Below are positions 26,216 to 34,786 of a stretch of 64,000 nucleotides of DNA, piece after piece. Under the pieces are notes generated by a model. That model searched no databases and was not told the origin of the DNA. It saw only the letters and a program-made list of their open reading frames with translations. Every line of letters begins with the position of its first letter. Positions within the stretch are counted from its first letter, which is position 1. Source of the DNA: Mycolicibacterium iranicum (GTDB lineage: Bacteria > Actinomycetota > Actinomycetes > Mycobacteriales > Mycobacteriaceae); NCBI RefSeq assembly GCF_014190915.1, contig NZ_JACHVU010000001.1, positions 124,001 to 188,000 of the forward strand. Reading direction: 5' to 3'. The position numbers and the translations under genes were made by a program.

Positions 26216-28086
26216 TGCTGTTCCGGCAGTCGCTGCGGCACGGACAGACCGAGGCCACGCAGCAGCGGGCCCGCGGAATTGCCGACGTCGGTGGCGGTGA
26301 TGGTCATGAGCTCGTCGTCGGTGAAGTCGTCGGCTTCGTCGTTCGAACCGACCGGGCGCGGTGTGTGATCGAGCCGGTACTCCCGTTCCTCCTCGGACCG
26401 TTCGACGAGGTTGCGCACGAAACGGCCGTTACCGGCGATGTCGAGGCTGCGGCGGTCCACCCCGTTGCCGTCGGGACTGGAGGACGCCGCGAGGTGGGCG
26501 AACAGTCGCTCCATGTCGGAACGGGCTGCGTCTTCGAAGTGCGAATCGCGCTTCTCGGCCATGCGCGTGGCGATTTCGACGAGCTCCTTCGGTGAGTACG
26601 ACGGGAAGTCGATGCTGCGGGTGAACCGGGACCGCAGACCCTCGTTGGTGTCGAGGAACGTGTCGAGGTCCTTGCGGTAGCCCGCGACGATCACGACCAG
26701 GCGGTCGCGGTCGTTCTCCATCCGGGCGAGCAGCGTGTCGATCGCGACCAGCCCGAAATCGTTCTTGGCGCCGGTGGACACCAGCGCGTACGCCTCGTCG
26801 AGGAACAGCACACCGTCCAGTGCGCTGTCGATGATGGCGTTCGTCTTGGCCTCGGTCTCGCCGATGTGCTGGCCGATCAGGTCGGCCCGGTGCACCTCGC
26901 GCACCGTCTCCTTCTTCAGCAGCCCCAGCCCGCAGTAGATCTTGGCGACCACGCGGGCGATGGTGGTCTTACCCGTTCCGGGCGGGCCGGCGAAGACCAG
27001 GTGGTTGGTGCGCTGGGCGACGGCCAGACCGCGCTCCTGACGCCGAATGGCCATCGCCACAGAGCTTTTCAGTCTCGCGACCTGGTACTTGACCTCTTCG
27101 AGGCCGATGAACTCGGCGAGTTCGGCCTCCGCTTCGACGAGGAGGTGGGCCTTGCGATCCTTGGCGCCGGGGTCGACGAAGTCGGCTTCGCCCGGCTCGG
27201 TCTCCGGATCCCACGGGTTGCTGCGCGCCTCGATGCGCGCGGCCGTCGTGGTCGGGATCCCGAAGCTGGTGTCCAGCAACGCTTCTTCGATCTGCGCGTG
27301 GTCGGGGTTCGCGGCGTAGAGCTCCTGCAGCAGCTGCTGGGCCTCGTCGTCCTCCCCCTGCGCGCGCAGGGACAGCGCCTTGGCCAGACCACCGTCGACG
27401 GTGGCGACCGCGACCGGGCCGTCGGGCCGTTCCAGATGCGAGAGCGCCGGGGCGAACATGCCGAGCCGGGCGAGCGCGATGCCCAGCGTGATGCGGGCGG
27501 CATGCGCGCAGGTCTCGTCGAGGGTCTGGTCGGTGACCAGGGGGGTCAGCATCCGGACGACATCGGACCAGCGCCCCGTGCGGTGGTAGACGGCCACCCG
27601 AACCCAGCGGGCCTCGAACCATCCCCGGCGCCGCTGCAGGAGGGAGTCCACGAGTTCGTCGGCTTCCTCGTAGCGGGAGGCGTCGGAGAGGCGCACCGCG
27701 TAGGCCAGCGCGAAATCGTCGCGGTCGGTCGCGCGGAACTGCAGGTACAACCCGCTGTCGTACTGGAACCCGAGCGCCTCGGGAGCCAGGTCGATCTCGC
27801 GCTGGAGCCGGCCGGCGGTGGCGGCCGACGTCTGCCAGATGGCCTCGATCACCTGGGGTGAGACGTCGCCGGCCGCGGCCAGGCCCGTCCAGGCGTCGCA
27901 CTGATCGTTGGCGATGCGGGTCAGCGCGGCGAACCCCGACCGGGCCGCGCTCAGATCTGCCGGCCGGCGGCGGTCGTGTACGGACAACCCCAGCGCGCGG
28001 CAGCACGTGGCGAACCGGCTGACCACGTCCTGATCGACGCGGGCCGTCCCGGGCGGAGCCGCGAGCGTGTCACTTCCAATGTCCAT
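26212..28086 (-). CDS. eccA3: ESX-3 cytosolic AAA+ ATPase EccA3
   Basis: A 624-residue protein with an N-terminal TPR-like half and a C-terminal CbbX-type AAA+ domain: Walker A FAGPPGTGKTT, Walker B VLFLDEAYAL and an arginine-rich sensor segment (EGLRSRFTR). EccA is thought to act on EspG-PPE complexes in the cytosol. It is the first gene of the ESX-3 operon. The start was taken as ATG 28086 (MDIGSD...), leaving room for a leader after the IdeR box. ATG 28143 would add 19 residues but abuts GGGAG with no spacing. Confidence 0.93.
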   Translation of the reverse strand: MDIGSDTLAAPPGTARVDQDVVSRFATCCRALGLSVHDRRRPADLSAARSGFAALTRIANDQCDAWTGLAAAGDVSPQVIEAIWQTSAATAGRLQREIDLAPEALGFQYDSGLYLQFRATDRDDFALAYAVRLSDASRYEEADELVDSLLQRRRGWFEARWVRVAVYHRTGRWSDVVRMLTPLVTDQTLDETCAHAARITLGIALARLGMFAPALSHLERPDGPVAVATVDGGLAKALSLRAQGEDDEAQQLLQELYAANPDHAQIEEALLDTSFGIPTTTAARIEARSNPWDPETEPGEADFVDPGAKDRKAHLLVEAEAELAEFIGLEEVKYQVARLKSSVAMAIRRQERGLAVAQRTNHLVFAGPPGTGKTTIARVVAKIYCGLGLLKKETVREVHRADLIGQHIGETEAKTNAIIDSALDGVLFLDEAYALVSTGAKNDFGLVAIDTLLARMENDRDRLVVIVAGYRKDLDTFLDTNEGLRSRFTRSIDFPSYSPKELVEIATRMAEKRDSHFEDAARSDMERLFAHLAASSSPDGNGVDRRSLDIAGNGRFVRNLVERSEEEREYRLDHTPRPVGSNDEADDFTDDELMTITATDVGNSAGPLLRGLGLSVPQRLPEQQ

Positions 28087-28157
28087 GAACTGTGTCCGCG
28101 GAAGCGGCCATCTGCCCAGTTCTGGACGCCGGCCCCCCGCCATCTCCCTTGCAAGGC

Positions 28158-28176
28158 TTATGTATGGCTAAGCTAA
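28158..28176 (-). promoter_or_regulatory. IdeR iron box upstream of the ESX-3 operon
   Basis: The minus-strand 19-mer TTAGCTTAGCCATACATAA matches the IdeR consensus TTAGGTTAGGCTAACCTAA at 14 of 19 positions. It lies about 70 bp before the chosen eccA3 start. Iron-dependent repression of ESX-3 by IdeR is established in mycobacteria. Confidence 0.75.
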
Positions 28177-28193
28177 CTTTGGCTGAAGTTAGC
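28172..28193. promoter_or_regulatory. perfect 8-bp inverted repeat next to the IdeR box
   Basis: GCTAACTT at 28172-28179 and AAGTTAGC at 28186-28193 flank 6 bp (TGGCTG). The left arm overlaps the IdeR box. It could be a second, weaker IdeR site (about 11/19 by my alignment) or the operator of another regulator. Confidence 0.5.
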
Positions 28194-28254
28194 ATCGCAT
28201 AACCAAAGTGTCGAGACGCACGGGTTCGGGGCGCCGGCGCGGGCCGGCGACCTG

Positions 28255-29154
28255 CTACACCAGCGGACGCCCGGTCCGGATCCGCCAGTCCAGATCCTTG
28301 AGCAGCACGTTGAACGGGAACTGCCGGACGAATCTGGGCGAAATTCGGTTGAGGGTGCGCAGCACGGCGATGAGGCGGTCGAAACGGCGCTGCCGGTCCG
28401 GCCCCCACGGCAGGCGCATCTCGTCGCGGAAGCGCTGCGGCAAGAAGCCGGTCGTGATCAGCAGGGCCATGCTTTCGGCCCGCCGCTGCAGCGGCGCGGG
28501 CAGCGTCATCCCCCGCAGTCGCGACGCCGCGATCGGGTAGAGGTACTCCCGCACGGTGTCGTCGATGTGCACCTGGTCGAGCGATTCGGACCAGTAGCGG
28601 TCGAACGCGGCCCGGTCGGCGGGCCACATGCTCTCGGGCACCTGCAGCATGGTGCCCAGGGCGCGCCCCTGCAGGTAGAGCCGGTCCGCGGTCGCCTCGT
28701 CCATCTCCCCGACGAACAATCGGTGCACGTCGACGACACCCTTGTAGAGGCAGGCGCCGACCCACAGCTGCAGCTTCTTGTCGAACGCGTGGTACTTCAC
28801 CGGGCTCTCCTCGGTGGAGAACACCTGCCGGTGGGCGCCGTCGACGGCGGCGCGGAATGCGGCCTGCTGGGCCGGGGTGCCGTTGGTCGAGACCGCGAGG
28901 TAGGTGAACGTGGTGCGGGCGCGCTTGATCGGGTGCCGGTCGACGCGGCCGCTCTCGACGCGGCTCTCCAGCACGCCGTAGCCGACACCCGGCCGGGCCA
29001 GCTGCATGATCACGTTCGCGGGGCCCGCGAGCAGCCCGAGGCCGAGCATGCCGCCGTCGTCGGGGCCGGTGGGCGCGCTGCGGCGGACACCCGTGTCGCT
29101 GATCGGGCGTTCCACCACCGGCAGGGGTGCGTCGACCGACTCGTTCAGGGTCAT
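28255..29154 (-). CDS. MpaB-type (DUF2236) oxygenase family protein, Rv0276-like
   Basis: A 299-residue protein of the oxygenase MpaB / DUF2236 family, helical haem-binding-type proteins related to latex-clearing and mycophenolate enzymes. Typical features are GPANVIMQLARPGVGYGV near the N-terminus, the TFTYLAVST segment, and the HRQVFSTEES...YHAFDKKLQLWV block with candidate His ligands. It is divergent from the TetR gene, as Rv0276 is from Rv0275c in M. tuberculosis (recalled), and here directly precedes ESX-3. AGAGGAG lies upstream of ATG 29154. The substrate is unknown. Confidence 0.8.
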   Translation of the reverse strand: MTLNESVDAPLPVVERPISDTGVRRSAPTGPDDGGMLGLGLLAGPANVIMQLARPGVGYGVLESRVESGRVDRHPIKRARTTFTYLAVSTNGTPAQQAAFRAAVDGAHRQVFSTEESPVKYHAFDKKLQLWVGACLYKGVVDVHRLFVGEMDEATADRLYLQGRALGTMLQVPESMWPADRAAFDRYWSESLDQVHIDDTVREYLYPIAASRLRGMTLPAPLQRRAESMALLITTGFLPQRFRDEMRLPWGPDRQRRFDRLIAVLRTLNRISPRFVRQFPFNVLLKDLDWRIRTGRPLV

Positions 29155-29243
29155 GGATCAGGCTCCTCTGCCGGCGATGGTGTTCCCGCGGCGCGCAAAA
29201 GTGCGAACGCCGGTTTCCTGATATTGCTCCGGCCGCCGACCGA

Positions 29244-29260
29244 GTGTCAATATGGGACAC
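29244..29260. promoter_or_regulatory. inverted repeat GTGTC-N7-GACAC at the TetR gene start
   Basis: The arms 29244-29248 and 29256-29260 end immediately before ATG 29261 and enclose a -10-like CAATAT. This is a plausible autoregulatory TetR operator in the divergent promoter region. Confidence 0.45.
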
Positions 29261-29881
29261 ATGGGCCAAGTCCGTCCGTACCGCGGCGTGGAGGCACCGC
29301 AACGGGTCGCCGAACGCCGCCGCCGACTTCTCGAAGCCGGCCTGGACCTGCTCGGTGGCAAACCGACGCCGTCCGACCTGACCGTGCGGGCGATCTGCGC
29401 GCAGTCGGGGCTGGCGGCCCGCTACTTCTACGAGAGCTTCGCCGACAAGGACGTCTTCGTCGGCGCGGTCTTCGACTGGGTCATCGGCGACATCGCCGCG
29501 ACCACACAGGCCGCAGTGGCCACCGCCCCGGTGCGGGAACAGAGCCGGGCCGGCATGGCCAACGTCGTGCGGGTCATCTCCGACGACGTCCGCGTGGGCA
29601 GGCTGCTGTTCAGCGCCCATCTCGACAATCCGGTCGTGGTGCGCAAGCGGGCCGAGTCGGGTGCGCTGTTCGCACTGCTGTCCGGCCAGCATGCCGGTGT
29701 CGCACTACAGCTCGAGCAGAACGACCGCATCAAGGCAGCGGGGCACTTCGTGGTCGGAGGTGTCGCGCAGACCCTGAGCGCGTGGCTGGCCGGCGACCTG
29801 TCCTTCACCCCTGCGCAGCTCGCCTCTCAGCTCGGGGCGCTGATCGACCAGCTCGCCGACCCGGCGCTCTACCGCGACTAG
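29261..29881 (+). CDS. TetR-family transcriptional regulator, Rv0275c-like
   Basis: A 206-residue repressor. The N-terminal helix-turn-helix includes TVRAICAQSGLAARYFYESFADKDVFV (residues about 45-70), and the C-terminal domain is a ligand pocket of unknown specificity. It is divergent from the MpaB-type oxygenase and probably controls it. ATG 29261 is preferred over ATG 29252 because a palindrome and a CAATAT hexamer 7 nt upstream lie just ahead of it, and the earlier ATG is inside the palindrome. Confidence 0.85.
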   Translation: MGQVRPYRGVEAPQRVAERRRRLLEAGLDLLGGKPTPSDLTVRAICAQSGLAARYFYESFADKDVFVGAVFDWVIGDIAATTQAAVATAPVREQSRAGMANVVRVISDDVRVGRLLFSAHLDNPVVVRKRAESGALFALLSGQHAGVALQLEQNDRIKAAGHFVVGGVAQTLSAWLAGDLSFTPAQLASQLGALIDQLADPALYRD

Positions 29882-29939
29882 CCCGGGACCGGCCGGCGGC
29901 GGTGGGCCGCGGTCTCTGGCCAGGGGCCCGAACGGAATC

Positions 29940-29945
29940 TAACAT
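29940..29945 (+). promoter_or_regulatory. -10 element TAACAT
   Basis: TAACAT lies in the 129-bp gap after the TetR gene. A start near 29952 would leave a leader of about 60 nt before ATG 30011. The in-frame GTG at 29948 lies too close to the hexamer to be used. Confidence 0.35.
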
Positions 29946-30010
29946 CAGTGTCAGTTTCGGATCGGCAGGTCGCTGCACCCGAGGATCCACCACCCGGAGG
30001 CCGGACACCC

Positions 30011-31147
30011 ATGAGCCGAACGACCGCCACCCAGACACCAGGTGTCACCCGGGAATTCGTCGGGCTCGACTCGACCACCGCACGCCGCGCCGGCTCGGGC
30101 GGGCACCCGTGCCAGGGCCTCTACCACCGCGGCATGGGCCGCAAGCCCAAGGTCGCGATGATCGCCGCGCACTACCAGATCGATTTCTCCGAGCACTATC
30201 TCGCCGACTACATGGCCACTCGGGGCATCGGGTTCCTCGGGTGGAACACCCGCTTCCGCGGGTTCGAGAGCAGCTTCCTGCTCGATCACGCGCTGGTCGA
30301 CATCGGGGTCGGGGTGCGCTGGCTGCGCGAGGCCCAAGGGATCGAAACCGTGATCCTGCTGGGTAATTCGGGTGGCGGCTCGCTGATGGCCGCCTATCAG
30401 GCCAACGCGGTCGACCGGCACGTGACCCCGCTGGAGGGAATGCGCCCCGCCGCGGGGCTCGACGACCTCCCGGCTGCCGACGGCTACGTGGCCAGCGCCG
30501 CGCACCCGGGTCGTCCCGACGTGCTGACCGCCTGGATGGACGCCGCGGTGGTCGACGAAAACGACGCCGTGGCAACAGATCCCGACCTCGACCTGTTCAA
30601 CGAGCGCAACGGCCCGTCCTACGACGCCGAGTTCGTGAGCCGTTACCGCGCGGCCCAGGTCGCGCGCAACGAGGCGATCACCGACTGGGCGGAGGCCGAA
30701 CTCGTCCGCGTCCGGGCCGCGGGATTCTCCGACCGCCCGTTCACCGTGATGCGCACGTGGGCCGACCCGCGGATGGTCGATCCCGGGCTCGAACCCACCA
30801 GGCGGCCGGCCAACATGTGTTACGCCGGAGTGCCCGCGCGGGCCAATCGCTCGACCCACGGCATCGCCGCGGCCTGCACCCTGCGCAACTGGCTGGGCAT
30901 GTGGAGCCTGCGTCATGCCCAGACGCGCGCCGAGCCCCATCTCGCGCGCATCACCTGCCCCGCGCTGGTGATCACCGCCGAGCAGGACACCGGTGTGTTC
31001 CCCTCCGACGCCCAGCGCATCCTGGAGGCGCTCGGTAGCCCGGACAAGGCGCTGCAGGCGATGGACACCGACCACTACTTCACGACGCCGGGATCACGCT
31101 CGGAGAAGGCCGATACGATCGCCAAGTGGATCACGCGCCGGTGGTGA
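30011..31147 (+). CDS. alpha/beta hydrolase-fold protein, Rv0272c-like
   Basis: A 378-residue protein matching in length and position the conserved Rv0272c next to fadE6 (recalled). An alpha/beta-hydrolase fold is suggested by PKVAMIAAHYQIDFSEHYLADYM near the N-terminus, a nucleophile-elbow-like LLGNSGGGSLMAAYQ (GNSGGG) and a C-terminal ITAEQDTGVFP...DTDHYFTTPG segment, which would supply Asp and His. GGAGG lies about 10 nt before ATG 30011, preferred over GTG 29948. The stop overlaps the next gene by 4 bp (GTGA). The substrate is unknown. Confidence 0.8.
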   Translation: MSRTTATQTPGVTREFVGLDSTTARRAGSGGHPCQGLYHRGMGRKPKVAMIAAHYQIDFSEHYLADYMATRGIGFLGWNTRFRGFESSFLLDHALVDIGVGVRWLREAQGIETVILLGNSGGGSLMAAYQANAVDRHVTPLEGMRPAAGLDDLPAADGYVASAAHPGRPDVLTAWMDAAVVDENDAVATDPDLDLFNERNGPSYDAEFVSRYRAAQVARNEAITDWAEAELVRVRAAGFSDRPFTVMRTWADPRMVDPGLEPTRRPANMCYAGVPARANRSTHGIAAACTLRNWLGMWSLRHAQTRAEPHLARITCPALVITAEQDTGVFPSDAQRILEALGSPDKALQAMDTDHYFTTPGSRSEKADTIAKWITRRW

Positions 31148-32106
31148 CGGCGCCGGGGTTGAAGGTTCTGGCGCACTTCGTCCCCGGCGCGAAGGTCATC
31201 GATTTCCTTGCCCCGCACACACATTGGCTGGACATCAGATACTGCGCCGAGGACGACGAGGAGACGTTCTACCGCGAGCTGCCCCAGGTCGACGTGCTCT
31301 GGCATGTGCTGCGGCCCCTGACCGGCGACGACCTCGCCAAGGCCCCGGCGCTGCGACTGGTGCACAAGATGGGGGCCGGCGTGAACACCATCGACGTCGC
31401 CGCGGCGACCGCGCGCGGTGTCCCCGTGGCCAACATGCCCGGCGCCAACGCGGCATCGGTCGCCGAGGGCACGCTGCTGCTGATGCTGGCCGCGCTGCGC
31501 CGGCTCCCCGAACTCGACCGCGCCACGCGCGCGGGCGCCGGTTGGCCGTCGGATCCGACGCTCGGCGAGACGGTCCGCGACATCGGCGGGTGCACCGTCG
31601 GGCTGGTCGGCTACGGCAATGTCGCCAAGCAGGTCGAGCGCATCCTGCTCGCGCTGGGCGCTGACGTGCGGCACACCAGTACCCGCGACGACGGCTCCCC
31701 GCAGTGGCGGGCGCTGCCCGACCTGCTCGCCGAGAGCGACATCGTCTCGCTGCACCTGCCGTTGACCGACGCGACGCACGGACTCCTCGGCCGGGAGGCG
31801 TTCGCGCGCATGAAGTCCGACGCGGTGCTGGTCAACACCTCGCGGGGACCGATTGTCGACGAGGCCGCGCTGGTAGAAGCCCTACGGTCGGGATCCCTGG
31901 CCGCCGCCGGGCTCGACGTGTTCGCCACCGAACCCGTGCCCGCCGACAACCCGCTGCTCACACTGCCCAACGTCGTCCTCACCCCGCACGTCACCTGGTA
32001 CACGGCCGACACGATGCGCCGCTATCTGGAGTTCGCGGTCGACAACTGCGAACGGTTGCGTGACGGACGCGACCTCGCCAACGTGGTGAACCAGGTGGCG
32101 AGGTAA
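31144..32106 (+). CDS. D-isomer-specific 2-hydroxyacid dehydrogenase
   Basis: A 320-residue NAD(P)-dependent dehydrogenase. The Rossmann motif reads GLVGYGNVAKQV, with Ala in place of the third Gly. The catalytic Arg (NTSRGPIVDE), Glu (LDVFATEP) and His (LTPHVTWYT) are all present. The family includes phosphoglycerate and glyoxylate/hydroxypyruvate reductases; the true substrate is undetermined. The GTG at 31144 overlaps the previous stop (GTGA), the usual operon spacing; GTG 31126 would extend the overlap to 22 bp. It probably forms an operon with the upstream hydrolase. Confidence 0.85.
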   Translation: MTAPGLKVLAHFVPGAKVIDFLAPHTHWLDIRYCAEDDEETFYRELPQVDVLWHVLRPLTGDDLAKAPALRLVHKMGAGVNTIDVAAATARGVPVANMPGANAASVAEGTLLLMLAALRRLPELDRATRAGAGWPSDPTLGETVRDIGGCTVGLVGYGNVAKQVERILLALGADVRHTSTRDDGSPQWRALPDLLAESDIVSLHLPLTDATHGLLGREAFARMKSDAVLVNTSRGPIVDEAALVEALRSGSLAAAGLDVFATEPVPADNPLLTLPNVVLTPHVTWYTADTMRRYLEFAVDNCERLRDGRDLANVVNQVAR

Positions 32107-32110
32107 CCTC

Positions 32111-32134
32111 GGTCCCAACCAACCGGTTGGGACC
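32111..32134. promoter_or_regulatory. 10-bp-arm palindrome GGTCCCAACC-N4-GGTTGGGACC upstream of fadE6
   Basis: Arms 32111-32120 and 32125-32134 are perfectly complementary with spacer AACC, and the core CCAACCGGTTGG resembles TetR-type operators of mycobacterial lipid genes. No T-run follows, so it reads as an operator for fadE6 rather than a terminator. Confidence 0.6.
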
Positions 32135-32162
32135 AGTCACGACGACGTGAAGAGGTGCAGCT

Positions 32163-34355
32163 ATGCCCATCGCGATCCTTGAAGAGCACAACGACCTCGC
32201 CGATTCGGTGCGCGCTTTCGTGCAGCGGGTCGCCCCGTCGGACGTGCTGCACGAAGCCCTCGAGACACCTGTGCCCAACCCGCCGCCGTACTGGAAGTCG
32301 GCCGCCGAGCAGGGGCTGCAGGGTGTTCACCTCGCCGAGTCGGTCGGCGGACAGGGCTTCGGCGTACTCGAGCTCGCCATCGTCGCCGCGGAGTTCGGGT
32401 ACGGCGCCGTGCCGGGCCCGTTCGTCCCGTCGGCCATCGCCAGCCTGCTCATCTCCGCCCACGACCCCGAGGCCGAAGTGCTCTCCGGGCTCGCCTCCGG
32501 GGAGGTCATCGGCGCCTACGCGATCGACTCGGGACTGACCGCGACCCGGCACGGCGACGGGCTCGTGATCCGCGGCGAGGTGCGGGCCGTGCCGGCAGCC
32601 GCACAGGCCTCGGTGCTGGTGCTGCCCGTCGCCATCGAATCCGGTGAGGAATGGGTGGTCTTCGACGCCGACCAGCTCGAGATCGAGCCGGTGGCCAGTG
32701 TGGACCCGCTGCGCCCGATCGCGCACGTGCGCGTCAATGCCGTCGAGGTCGGAGACGACCGCGTGCTGGGCACTGTGAGCCGCGGCCTGGCACGGGCCCT
32801 CATCACCACGGTGCTGGCCGCCGAGGCGATCGGCGTGGCGCGCTGGGCGACGGACACCGCGTCGGAGTACGCCAAGATCCGCGAGCAGTTCGGCAGGCCG
32901 ATCGGTCAGTTCCAGGCCATCAAGCACAAGTGCGCGGGCATGATCGCCGAAACCGAGCGGGCCACCGCAGCCGTCTGGGACGCGGCGCGCTCGATCGACG
33001 AGCATCGCGCGAACCCCGAGGGCGACAGCCGTTTCGAGTTCGCCGCGGCCGTCGCGGCGACGCTGGCGCCGGTGGCGGCCCAGCACTGCGCCCAGGACTG
33101 CATCCAGGTGCACGGCGGCATCGGCTTCACCTGGGAGCACGACACCAACGTCTACTACCGCCGCGCCATCGTGCTGGCCGCCTGCTTCGGCCGGGCCGCC
33201 GACCACCCTCAGCAGGTGGTGGACACCGCGACGAGCACCGGCATGCGGTCCATCGACATCGACCTCGACCCCGACACCGAGAAGCTGCGCGAGGAGATCC
33301 GCGCCGAAGTCGCTGCGCTGAAAGCCATTCCGAAAGAAGAGCGGTTCACCGCCATCGCCGAGGGCGGCTGGGTGCAGCCGCATCTGCCCAAGCCGTGGGG
33401 CCGCGCCGCGAGCCCGATAGAGCAGATCATCATCGCCCAGGAGTTCTCCAGCGGACGCGTACGCCGGCCGCAGATGGGCATCGCCGCCTGGATCATCCCG
33501 TCGATCGTGGCGTACGGGACCGACGAACAGCAGCAGCAGTTCCTCCCGCCGACCTTCCGCGGCGAGATGATCTGGTGCCAGCTGTTCTCCGAGCCGGGCG
33601 CGGGTTCGGACCTGGCGAGCCTGACCACGAAGGCCACCAAGGTCGAGGGCGGCTGGCGGATCACCGGCCAGAAGATCTGGACCACCGGCGCCCAGTACTC
33701 CGCATGGGGCGCGCTGCTGGCCCGCACCGATCCGAGCGCTCCGAAGCACCAGGGCATCACGTATTTCCTGCTCGACATGAAGGCCGAGGGCGTCGAGGTC
33801 AAACCGCTGCGCGAGCTGACCGGCAACGCGATGTTCAACACGGTCTTCATCGACGACGTGTTCGTTCCGGACAACATGGTGCTCGGGGAGGTGGACCGCG
33901 GCTGGGAGGTCAGCCGCAACACCCTGACCAACGAGCGGGTGTCGATCGGCAGCAGTGAGCCGCCGTTCCTGGCCAGCCTGGACCAGTTCGTCGAGTTCGT
34001 CCGCGACGGACATTTCGACCAGATCGAGCAGCACGAAGCGGGACGGCTCATCGCCGAGGGACACGCCGCCAAGCTGCTGAACATGCGGTCGACGCTGCTG
34101 ACGCTCGCCGGCGGCGATCCGATGCCCGCCGCGGCCATCTCGAAGCTGCTGTCGATGAAGACCGGCCAGGGGTACGCCGAGTTCGGGGTGTCGTCGTTCG
34201 GCACCGAGGCCGCCATCGGCGACCAGAACGAGCTGTCGGGCAAGTGGGCCGAGTATCTGCTGGCCGGCCGCGCGACCACGATCTACGGCGGCACCTCCGA
34301 GGTACAGCTGAACATCATCGCCGAGCGCCTGCTGGGACTCCCCCGGGATCCGTAG
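32163..34355 (+). CDS. fadE6: fused double-domain acyl-CoA dehydrogenase FadE6
   Basis: A 730-residue protein with two acyl-CoA dehydrogenase modules in tandem, matching FadE6 (Rv0271c) in length and neighbourhood. The first module ends with IQVHGGIGFTWEHDTNVYYRR near residue 320. The second has the FAD/substrate segment CQLFSEPGAGSDLASL near residue 480 and ends in IYGGTSEVQLNIIAERLLGLP. Such fusions probably act as internal heterodimers on bulky acyl-CoAs such as steroid side chains or branched acids, but the substrate is not known. GAAGAGG precedes the ATG. Confidence 0.92.
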   Translation: MPIAILEEHNDLADSVRAFVQRVAPSDVLHEALETPVPNPPPYWKSAAEQGLQGVHLAESVGGQGFGVLELAIVAAEFGYGAVPGPFVPSAIASLLISAHDPEAEVLSGLASGEVIGAYAIDSGLTATRHGDGLVIRGEVRAVPAAAQASVLVLPVAIESGEEWVVFDADQLEIEPVASVDPLRPIAHVRVNAVEVGDDRVLGTVSRGLARALITTVLAAEAIGVARWATDTASEYAKIREQFGRPIGQFQAIKHKCAGMIAETERATAAVWDAARSIDEHRANPEGDSRFEFAAAVAATLAPVAAQHCAQDCIQVHGGIGFTWEHDTNVYYRRAIVLAACFGRAADHPQQVVDTATSTGMRSIDIDLDPDTEKLREEIRAEVAALKAIPKEERFTAIAEGGWVQPHLPKPWGRAASPIEQIIIAQEFSSGRVRRPQMGIAAWIIPSIVAYGTDEQQQQFLPPTFRGEMIWCQLFSEPGAGSDLASLTTKATKVEGGWRITGQKIWTTGAQYSAWGALLARTDPSAPKHQGITYFLLDMKAEGVEVKPLRELTGNAMFNTVFIDDVFVPDNMVLGEVDRGWEVSRNTLTNERVSIGSSEPPFLASLDQFVEFVRDGHFDQIEQHEAGRLIAEGHAAKLLNMRSTLLTLAGGDPMPAAAISKLLSMKTGQGYAEFGVSSFGTEAAIGDQNELSGKWAEYLLAGRATTIYGGTSEVQLNIIAERLLGLPRDP

Positions 34356-34528
34356 ACCCGCGACGCCGGGGGCTGCTGATGAAGTTAGCCGACCCTGGTG
34401 TTTCGGCTGCTCCTCGGCGGGGCAAACCCCCGACGCGCGCAGCCCGCGCACGCTTCGAAGCGTCACCTCTTCACGGCGCCGAGGCGTTCCGGAGATCCCC
34501 TCGGGGATGACAGTGGAAAGAGACCCCC
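34356..34528 (+). other. structured 173-bp leader between fadE6 and the repeat peptide
   Basis: There is no gene here. I see AGCCGA/TCGGCT arms around 34388-34409, a GGGG-CAAA-CCCC hairpin near 34425-34436, the perfect 14-bp palindrome ACGCTTCGAAGCGT at 34450-34463 and CCCCTCGGGG just before the ribosome site GGAAAGAG. It may hold the fadE6 terminator plus the promoter and leader of the next operon. No known riboswitch was recognised. Confidence 0.4.
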
Positions 34529-34777
34529 ATGGCGCTCGACGACGACGACATCAGCACCTCCTCTGCCGGCGGCGAAGGCACGGCCGACGGTGGAAGCAAC
34601 CCCGAAGGCCATGACGGCGGAGCCGACGGCACCGCAGGCGGCGAAGGCACCGCCGACGGCGGAAGCAACCCCGAAGGCCATGACGGCGGAGCCGACGGCA
34701 CCGCAGGCGGCGAAGGCACCGCCGACGGCGGAAGCAACCCCGACGGTCACGACGGCGGCGCCGACGGCACCGCCTGA
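34529..34777 (+). CDS. small Gly/Asp-rich repeat protein (possible oxygenase substrate peptide)
   Basis: An 82-residue acidic protein. A 13-residue leader-like start (MALDDDDISTSSA) is followed by three 23-residue repeats, each GGEGTADGGSNP-x-GHDGG... with Glu, Glu then Asp at the variable site. There is no signal peptide, Cys or hydrophobic segment, and every repeat carries one His, one Asn and four or five acidic residues. Similar small mycobacterial proteins have, from memory, been labelled BatC without functional evidence. It begins a tight cluster: the JmjC oxygenase starts 9 bp after its stop. The leader-plus-repeats layout resembles a modified-peptide precursor, but this is inference. 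Confidence 0.8.
   Translation: MALDDDDISTSSAGGEGTADGGSNPEGHDGGADGTAGGEGTADGGSNPEGHDGGADGTAGGEGTADGGSNPDGHDGGADGTA
34568..34774 (+). repeat. three tandem 69-bp in-frame repeats
   Basis: Units at 34568-34636, 34637-34705 and 34706-34774 each encode 23 residues. They are nearly identical at DNA level, with a few synonymous changes and one Glu-to-Asp change in the last, suggesting recent expansion. Copy number is likely to vary between strains. Confidence 0.9.
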
Positions 34778-34786
34778 GGCCGGCTT

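Noticed and set aside
32111..32134. terminator after the hydroxyacid dehydrogenase
   Set aside because: The hairpin could form, but there is no T-run and the CCAACCGGTTGG core just ahead of fadE6 fits an operator better.
34380..34400. IdeR-like sequence AAGTTAGCCGACCCTGG
   Set aside because: Only one half resembles the consensus and there is no matching right arm.
32022..34466. 814-codon minus-strand open frame
   Set aside because: Antisense shadow of fadE6, with no recognisable domain.
34568..34774. possible CRISPR or VNTR in non-coding DNA
   Set aside because: The repeat period is 69 bp, in frame, inside a coding region, without spacers.
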